From: Actinomyces graevenitzii C83
GTDB taxonomy: Bacteria; Actinomycetota; Actinomycetes; Actinomycetales; Actinomycetaceae
Length of the DNA stretch: 64,000 bases
Assembly (NCBI RefSeq): GCF_000239695.1
Contig: NZ_JH470338.1
Location: forward strand, 1,065,545-1,129,544
Direction: 5' to 3'
Each line of letters begins with the position of its first letter. The stretch's first letter is position 1. Positions 59,065 to 64,000 of the stretch are shown piece after piece. Made by a program: the position numbers and the translations under genes. The notes under the pieces are model-generated. The model did not search any database and was not told the origin of the DNA. It saw nothing but the letters and a program-made list of their open reading frames with translations.

Positions 59065-59139
59065 TAAGGGCTGCCGACGCCGCACAGCCCAAGGCCAGCG
59101 CACACAAATAAGGGCTGCCGACGCCGCACAACCCAAGGC
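59065..59139. repeat. 31-bp direct repeat after amaP
   Basis: TAAGGGCTGCCGACGCCGCA continuing to CCCAAGGC occurs at 59065-59095 and 59109-59139 with one mismatch, 44 bases apart. A third partial copy (TAAGGGCCGCCGACGCCG) overlaps the amaP stop. The repeats lie exactly at the edge of the ISL3 relic. Confidence 0.85.
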
Positions 59140-59430
59140 GCGTCGATCACCTCCACCACCACGCGACCGTGACTTTGAGCAAGTCACCCCACAACCTGGG
59201 CAGCCAGTACAGCGGTTACGGGACTCTCTGTCGAGCACCAGAGTGCACTTACGCCGAGCGGCAGCAACCAGATGGAAGCCCTCCAAGGCGGCGGGCAGAT
59301 CACGCCGATCACAACGGCCAAGCGACACAGGCCAGCAGCAGGTAGGGTGAGACACCGCCCGAGGTCCTTGAAGACAGCGGGGGTTGAAGTCCGCTCATCA
59401 TCAAGGACCTCGATCTCTACCCCCAACCCC
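59137..59430 (-). pseudogene. Degraded ISL3-family transposase N-terminus
   Basis: On the minus strand pieces in different frames read MGVEIEVLDDERTSTPAVF-KDLGRC, then ALEGFHLVAAARRKCTLVLD-RESRNRCTGCPGCGVTCSKS, then RVVVEVIDAPW. The CxxC zinc-binding part (GCPGCG) and the VxVxDAPW phrase are typical of the ISL3 transposase N-terminus. At least two frameshifts and the loss of everything downstream make it a relic. No terminal inverted repeats are evident. Confidence 0.6.
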
Positions 59431-59518
59431 CGACCAACACTCGGTCACCCACACTCAACTCTGAAGAGCCCGTATAGGTGCTGTATGGTCACTCCCGATT
59501 AGTCGCAGACACAATCGC

Positions 59519-59554
59519 TTGACACCGGGACACTATCGGGACATAATAGTCCCG
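59519..59554 (+). promoter_or_regulatory. Consensus promoter with overlapping operator for the TIR locus
   Basis: TTGACA (59519-59524), a 17-bp spacer and CATAAT (59542-59547) form a near-perfect sigma-70 promoter. CGGGAC-ATAATA-GTCCCG (59537-59554) is a palindrome overlapping the -10, and a further CGGGACA (59526-59532) lies in the spacer 11 bp earlier. This is a classic repressor site. No regulator gene is visible; it may lie outside the window. Confidence 0.8.
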
Positions 59555-59586
59555 TAATCAAAATTCGCTGACTAACGGAGGCTGAC

Positions 59587-60129
59587 ATGACACCGATCCA
59601 ACTGGTTACGCTCAAGGCCTGCGAGGACCATAAGGACGCCCAGAGCTTCCTTGCGCTCGCCGAGACGCGATTGAAGACCATCAAGAACCGTGATTTCGCC
59701 TGGTGGGATCGCACGCTCATTCTCCCCGGCGAAGACCGGGAATCGGAGACCGCCAAGCACCTGTCTGAGGCGCACTACGTCATCCTTCTCGTCAGCCCCA
59801 ACCTCCTCGCCGCGATGAAGGACCGCAATGTCCCCCGCATCGGCGAGATTGAACACAAGCTCCTCCCCGTCATGCTCGTCGATGTCCCTCTCGATGGCTC
59901 CAGGGAGTTCCACCAGATCGACCGCCGACAGATTTACCGCGGCCTTCCCGGGGAGGCGTGCTCCTACGACTGTCTCGAGAATGACCCTCAGCGCAACCGC
60001 TTCGTCAACGGCTTCGTTAGCAGCATGATCCGCCGCATCGACAAGGAGCATCGGGCCCTGCAGGACGCGGCTTCGAGCAACCTCTCGACGCCTCGCGGAT
60101 ACAGCCGCCCCGTCCCGGTTATGTCTTGA
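59587..60129 (+). CDS. TIR-domain-like protein, apparently without the catalytic Glu
   Basis: A 180-residue protein, paralogue of the next gene. Recognisable TIR parts: DFAWWDRTLILPGEDRESETAKHLSEAHYVILLVSPNLLAAM and the shared LPVMLVDVPLDGSREFHQIDRRQIYR. Compared with the paralogue, the first strand FLSWAHDD is altered to LVTLKACEDH, and the segment with the catalytic Glu (SDFIRDYE) is reduced to AMKDRN. It may be an inactive partner or regulator. ACGGAGGCTGAC precedes the ATG, 33 bases after the likely transcription start. Confidence 0.75.
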   Translation: MTPIQLVTLKACEDHKDAQSFLALAETRLKTIKNRDFAWWDRTLILPGEDRESETAKHLSEAHYVILLVSPNLLAAMKDRNVPRIGEIEHKLLPVMLVDVPLDGSREFHQIDRRQIYRGLPGEACSYDCLENDPQRNRFVNGFVSSMIRRIDKEHRALQDAASSNLSTPRGYSRPVPVMS

Positions 60130-60266
60130 CGCGGGGTGGGCAGGCCGCAACCGAGGTTGAGGACACGAACGCGCGTACCATCATTGATCCACACACAACC
60201 TAGGGCACGCTGCCAAGACGCAGCACTCCCGCTAGAATTCAGTTAGTTCCCTCCAGGAGGTCTACT

Positions 60267-60755
60267 ATGTCCGATAATATCCAGTTGTTTCTCTCGTGGG
60301 CACACGATGACGCCAAGCTCAAGGAATCCTTCCTCAAGCTGCTCAAGCCCCGCTTGAGGAATGCACGGAACCACGTCTTCACCTGGTGGGAGGACTCGTT
60401 CATCCTCCCTGGCGAGGAATGGAAAGATGAGATCCTGACGCAGCTGGCGGAAGCCGACTACATCGTCCAGCTCATCAGCCCCTCCTTCCTGGCCTCCGAC
60501 TTCATTCGTGACTACGAGATTCCCGGCGTGGGCGAGGCTCCTCTGAAGAAGACGCTGCCCGTCATGCTTGTGGACGTCCCCCTCGACGGCTCCAGGGAGT
60601 TCCACCAGATCGACCGCCGACAGATCTACCGCGTCCTTCCCGGGGAGGCGCGCTCCTACGACTATCTCGAGAACGACCCTCAGCGCAACCGCTTCGTCAA
60701 CGGCTTCGTCGACGCAATCGTTGCCCGCGTCGAAGGCAAGGGCGGGTACCGCTGA
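60267..60755 (+). CDS. TIR-domain protein
   Basis: A 162-residue stand-alone TIR domain: LFLSWAHDD (strand A and AA loop), VFTWWEDSFILPGEEWKDEILTQLAEADYIVQLISPSFLASDFIRDYE with the presumed catalytic Glu in DYE, then LPVMLVDVPLDG. TIR domains of this type hydrolyse NAD+ or make signal nucleotides. CCAGGAGGTCTACT precedes the ATG. The stop overlaps the next start (TGATG), so it is translated together with the NACHT protein and probably acts with it. Confidence 0.85.
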   Translation: MSDNIQLFLSWAHDDAKLKESFLKLLKPRLRNARNHVFTWWEDSFILPGEEWKDEILTQLAEADYIVQLISPSFLASDFIRDYEIPGVGEAPLKKTLPVMLVDVPLDGSREFHQIDRRQIYRVLPGEARSYDYLENDPQRNRFVNGFVDAIVARVEGKGGYR

Positions 60756-63700
60756 TGCCTGATCCCTCGACCAGGCCTCAGCGCCCCCTCTCCGCCAACT
60801 CAGTACGTCGAATCCTCGACAGCCTTGAGGATCTGACGCAAGGAAACGCGAAGACGGCCCGAGCGATCTGCGATCTTCTCGACGACGACGGCAAGACAAC
60901 CATCGACGCAGTCCTGGCGACAATCACCAGTGACGACCCGCGCGAGTACCTGCGCAAGTTCAAGAACCGCTTCAACGAGGTTGCCGACGGTGCTCTCACC
61001 GTCGTCTTCGACGGCAGGCGGGGACCCGAACTCTACTTCACCGGATCGGACCCCATCACCGACGACATCGCCGAGTACTCGGAGCGGCAGACGAGGCGCC
61101 ATGCGCCCCGCGAGGAGCTCATCGACGCTCGAGCCACGGATAACGTTCTGCGCATCTACCTGAGCTTCCTCGAAGAGGACGAGAGGTTGGCGGCTCCGTG
61201 CGCTGACTTGATTGAGGACGCTGTCAAGGCCGGGCTGAAAGACAGGTATCGCGTTACCTTTTTCCGCTCCACCCAGGTTTCGGTCGGTGTACCCATCGAT
61301 TCCACGCGCGACGAGATGATTCGCCACGCAGATATCGCGGTGGTGCTCCTCAGCAACAAGTATCTCCTGGAGGAGAACGAAGCCGAACGCGTGCACGCCA
61401 GCCACCCGCATCCCATCATCGTGATGCTCGAGAACATCGGTCCATCAGCGAGTATGGAGCCGTTTGAACGACGCGACATCGTTCCAGGAGCTTCCTTTAT
61501 CCAGATGCAAGAATCGACGCGCGGAACCCAGACGGCCAAGGAGCAGGACCTCGCCAATACGGTGGTAAGTCTGATCGATCGCGAACTGCGCGATGAACTG
61601 GCGCCCGCGCCTCGCTCAAGCCCAGCCCTTTCCGAAGAGGTGGCCGAGGCGCTATCGAAGCGCTCGACGTTCGACCCCGCGATCCAGTTAGTGGACGCGC
61701 ACGCCGCTGTCGGGACATTCGACGATCGGCAAGCATTCGATTCGCCTTCGCGCATCAACAGGGACGCGTACACCTCCGACGTCGTCGAGCGCCTCGCGGC
61801 GTGGGCGTGCGGATCCGACGATCAACGCGCGAAGCTGTGCGCGCTCCTGGGGAACCTGGGAACAGGAAAGACGACCTCAACGGTTTTGCTGACCCGCAGA
61901 CTCCTAGAACTCAGGAAGGCCGGCGAGCAGGCACCCCTGCCCATCTACTTCGACCTGCGAGACCTCTCCCCCACCACTCTCAAGGACTTCGGGCTGCGCA
62001 CGCTCCTAACCCAGCTCCTTGCGAATACCTCACTCTCGACCGTCACGGTCGACAATGTCCTGGCGACGGTTCAAGATGAGCACACCCTGGTCATCTTTGA
62101 TGGTCTCGACGAGGTCCTCGTTCACCTCTCCCCAAGCGACGGGCAGCGCTTGACCCGATCCCTTCTCGAAGTCCTCAACCTCGGCAGACAAAACTCCCAA
62201 GAGGAGAATCCTCGCACGCGTCTGCTGCTATCCTGCAGGACTCAGTTCTTCCGGAGCGTCGAAGAGGAATTCTCCTTTTTCGACGGCCAGGGGCGCGAAA
62301 ACAAGCGAGGCAAAGACTACCTGGTCCTCACGCTCCTGCCCTTCAACGAGGACCAGATCCGTGAATACCTGCGCCGCAACGTCCCTGAGGCCGACACCGA
62401 CCGGCTCCTCGAGACGATCTGCTCGGTGCATAACCTGCGCGAGCTCGCCTCCCAACCGGTCCTGCTCGATATGATCCGCCAGGTTCTCCTCACCATCGAC
62501 GAAGATCTAAGCGTCGGGCGCCAGGTACGTTCGGTCGACCTGTACGAACGCTTTGTGAACAAGTGGCTCAGGCGCGACGACGGCAAGCACAGCCTGATTC
62601 CCGAGCACAAGATCCAGCTCATGACCCACCTGGCCTTGCAGGTCTGGCGCTCAGGATCCAGGACATGGTCGGCACGCTGGATGGAAACATGGATGCTCCA
62701 ATTCCTCCACACCCACCCAGACATGGAATTGCACTACGCGGGACGCATGCCCGACCAGTGGAAGCAGGACTTCCGCACCGCGACCTTCCTGGCGCGCCGC
62801 GGGGATGACTTCTCCTTCGCCCACTCCTCGCTCCTGGAGTACTTCCTGGCCGTTCGCCTCGCCGACTCCCTTGAGGCTGAGTCGGAGGATGAGGCTCTGG
62901 CGGCCTGGGACATCACCCGCCCCAGCGACGAGGCCTTCGCGTTCTTCGCGGAGCTCATCGACCGCTTCTCCGCGTCCACGCAACGCCAGGCACTCGCCCG
63001 CCTTGAGCACGTCGGGACACATGCAAGCGCAAGTGCCCGATCGAACGTCTTCGCCTACACTCTGCGCGCGCTCGAGAAGGGAGCGCCCCACCCACGTCCC
63101 GACGCCCTGAACCTGGCAGACACCGACCTGCGCGGCTGGACAATAGGATCCGAGAAGACATCACTCAACCTGGCTGGAGTCTCGCTCCGAAGTGCCTGCT
63201 TGGACGACGCCCGCATCCGCCACGCCCGCCTCGATGGCATCGACGCCACCGGAGCGTCCATGCGGCGCACGCTTCTCGAGCACTGCACCCTGACACAAGC
63301 CAACCTCGAGGACGCCGACCTGGCTGGAACAATCTTCCGCCACTGTGACATGGAAGGCGTCCCCCTTGACAAAGCCACGCGCTACCGCACCCAGCTCCTG
63401 CACACGGTCGGCTATCAGCGGGAACTCTCCGACACACTTACCGCGCCTCTATCGGAGCATGACCCGCTTCGCGTCCTGCCCGAAGCGCAGATCCTCGGCG
63501 GCCACTCCAGCTGGGTGAGCGCGGTGGCGTGGTCACCCGACGGCCGCCACATCCTCACAGCATCCATGGACGGCACAGCTCGCATCTGGGATGCCATCAC
63601 AGGAGACAACACACTCACACTCATATACACCAGCTGGGTGAGCGCGGTGGCGTGGTCGCCCGACGGCCGCCACATCCTCACAGGATCCGGGGACCGCACG

Positions 63701-64000
63701 GCACGCATCTGGGATGCCACCACAGGAGACAACACACTCACACTCACACACACCGATCCGGTGAGCGCGGTGGCGTGGTCGCCCGACGGCCGCCACATCC
63801 TCACAGCATCCGACGACGGCGCAGCACGCATCTGGGATGCCACCACAGGAGACAACACACTCACACTCACACACACCGATCCGGTGAGCGCGGTGGCGTG
63901 GTCGCCCGACGGCCACCACATCCTCACAGCATCCGCCGACCGCACGGCACGCATCTGGGATGCCACCACAGGAGACAACACACTCACACTCACACACACC
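60755..64000 (+). CDS. TIR-NACHT-pentapeptide-WD40 protein (3' end outside the window)
   Basis: At least 1082 residues, no stop before base 64000. N-terminal helical region of unknown type (1-125); TIR-like domain (about 128-275: LRIYLSFLEEDERL, FFRSTQVSVGVPIDSTRDEMIRHADIAVVLLSNKYLLEENE); NACHT/STAND ATPase with Walker A GNLGTGKTT (Lys372) and Walker B VIFDGLDE (449-453); NACHT helical domain with FAHSSLLEYFLA; pentapeptide-like repeats (about 783-872: LNLAGVSLRSACLDDARI...ANLEDADLAGTIF); then WD40 repeats from about 912. Architecture of a bacterial NLR-like immune sensor. GC-rich, CTC/GAC codon use differs from neighbours. Confidence 0.88.
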   Translation, partial: MPDPSTRPQRPLSANSVRRILDSLEDLTQGNAKTARAICDLLDDDGKTTIDAVLATITSDDPREYLRKFKNRFNEVADGALTVVFDGRRGPELYFTGSDPITDDIAEYSERQTRRHAPREELIDARATDNVLRIYLSFLEEDERLAAPCADLIEDAVKAGLKDRYRVTFFRSTQVSVGVPIDSTRDEMIRHADIAVVLLSNKYLLEENEAERVHASHPHPIIVMLENIGPSASMEPFERRDIVPGASFIQMQESTRGTQTAKEQDLANTVVSLIDRELRDELAPAPRSSPALSEEVAEALSKRSTFDPAIQLVDAHAAVGTFDDRQAFDSPSRINRDAYTSDVVERLAAWACGSDDQRAKLCALLGNLGTGKTTSTVLLTRRLLELRKAGEQAPLPIYFDLRDLSPTTLKDFGLRTLLTQLLANTSLSTVTVDNVLATVQDEHTLVIFDGLDEVLVHLSPSDGQRLTRSLLEVLNLGRQNSQEENPRTRLLLSCRTQFFRSVEEEFSFFDGQGRENKRGKDYLVLTLLPFNEDQIREYLRRNVPEADTDRLLETICSVHNLRELASQPVLLDMIRQVLLTIDEDLSVGRQVRSVDLYERFVNKWLRRDDGKHSLIPEHKIQLMTHLALQVWRSGSRTWSARWMETWMLQFLHTHPDMELHYAGRMPDQWKQDFRTATFLARRGDDFSFAHSSLLEYFLAVRLADSLEAESEDEALAAWDITRPSDEAFAFFAELIDRFSASTQRQALARLEHVGTHASASARSNVFAYTLRALEKGAPHPRPDALNLADTDLRGWTIGSEKTSLNLAGVSLRSACLDDARIRHARLDGIDATGASMRRTLLEHCTLTQANLEDADLAGTIFRHCDMEGVPLDKATRYRTQLLHTVGYQRELSDTLTAPLSEHDPLRVLPEAQILGGHSSWVSAVAWSPDGRHILTASMDGTARIWDAITGDNTLTLIYTSWVSAVAWSPDGRHILTGSGDRTARIWDATTGDNTLTLTHTDPVSAVAWSPDGRHILTASDDGAARIWDATTGDNTLTLTHTDPVSAVAWSPDGHHILTASADRTARIWDATTGDNTLTLTHT
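63515..64000 (+). repeat. Tandem 123-bp WD40-encoding repeats
   Basis: The phrase GTGAGCGCGGTGGCGTGGTC starts at 63515, 63638, 63761 and 63884, exactly 123 bases (41 codons) apart. The units are about 90 percent or more identical in DNA, differing mainly at a few codons (SMDGT, SGDRT, SDDGA, SADRT). The array continues past the window. Confidence 0.95.

Noticed and set aside
63515-64000. CRISPR-like periodic repeats
   Set aside because: The 123-bp period is an in-frame WD40 repeat inside a long coding region; there are no spacers.

Overview
The window looks like a chromosomal segment of a high-GC Gram-positive bacterium, most likely a member of the Actinomycetaceae or a close relative. This is an inference from gene content: the actinobacterial Asp23/DUF2273/DUF6286/AmaP operon, a YtrA-type GntR/ABC operon, NrtR, Mop, and many signal-peptide proteins with Pro/Gly-rich cytoplasmic tails. 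No rRNA or species marker is present, so the genus is open.

Layout. 1-15 kb is ordinary core chromosome: rpmG and three tRNAs (Met, Thr, Tyr), yajQ, htpX, ispH, xseA-xseB, a PfkB sugar kinase, uppS, a hemolysin III/PAQR protein, greA-msrA, an amino-acid permease and a glutamine synthetase family gene. 15.1-33.6 kb is an unbroken same-strand array of 18 genes for exported, membrane-anchored proteins in two interleaved families. Family A has 13 members: signal peptide, an ectodomain with a conserved Cys pair in most members, a Ser/Thr/Pro linker, one transmembrane helix, and usually a Pro/Gly/Gln/Tyr-rich cytoplasmic tail. The ectodomain resembles LppM. Family B has 5 members with a shared signal peptide followed by Ser-, Gly-, Tyr- or His-rich low-complexity regions and one membrane helix. 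Hairpins split the array into about six transcription units. 33.6-47 kb holds metX behind a possible leader peptide and hairpin, a GH13 amylase, two pairs of paralogous membrane proteins, a GT4 glycosyltransferase, a Mop protein, an ankyrin protein, an XRE-ImmA metalloprotease gene flanked by 66-bp direct repeats, YbjQ, and a YtrA-like GntR/ABC operon with a perfect operator palindrome.

47.5-50.1 kb is AT-rich and accessory: an ApeA-like HEPN anti-phage gene and an unknown membrane protein. 50.4-56.5 kb holds an EamA transporter and then a likely NAD/ADP-ribose module: a NAD-kinase-like protein, an SPFH protein, a divergent NrtR-type Nudix regulator with paired palindromes in the shared promoter region, and an ADP-ribosylglycohydrolase fused to a PfkB kinase. 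56.7-59.0 kb is the five-gene Asp23/AmaP envelope operon.

59.1-64.0 kb appears to be a mobile defence island. A frameshifted ISL3-type transposase relic is followed by a consensus promoter with an overlapping palindrome, two small TIR-domain genes (the first apparently lacking the catalytic Glu), and a translationally coupled TIR-NACHT-pentapeptide-WD40 protein that runs off the window. Its WD40 repeats are nearly identical 123-bp units. This island and the 18-gene surface array are the two strongest candidates for undescribed biology here.
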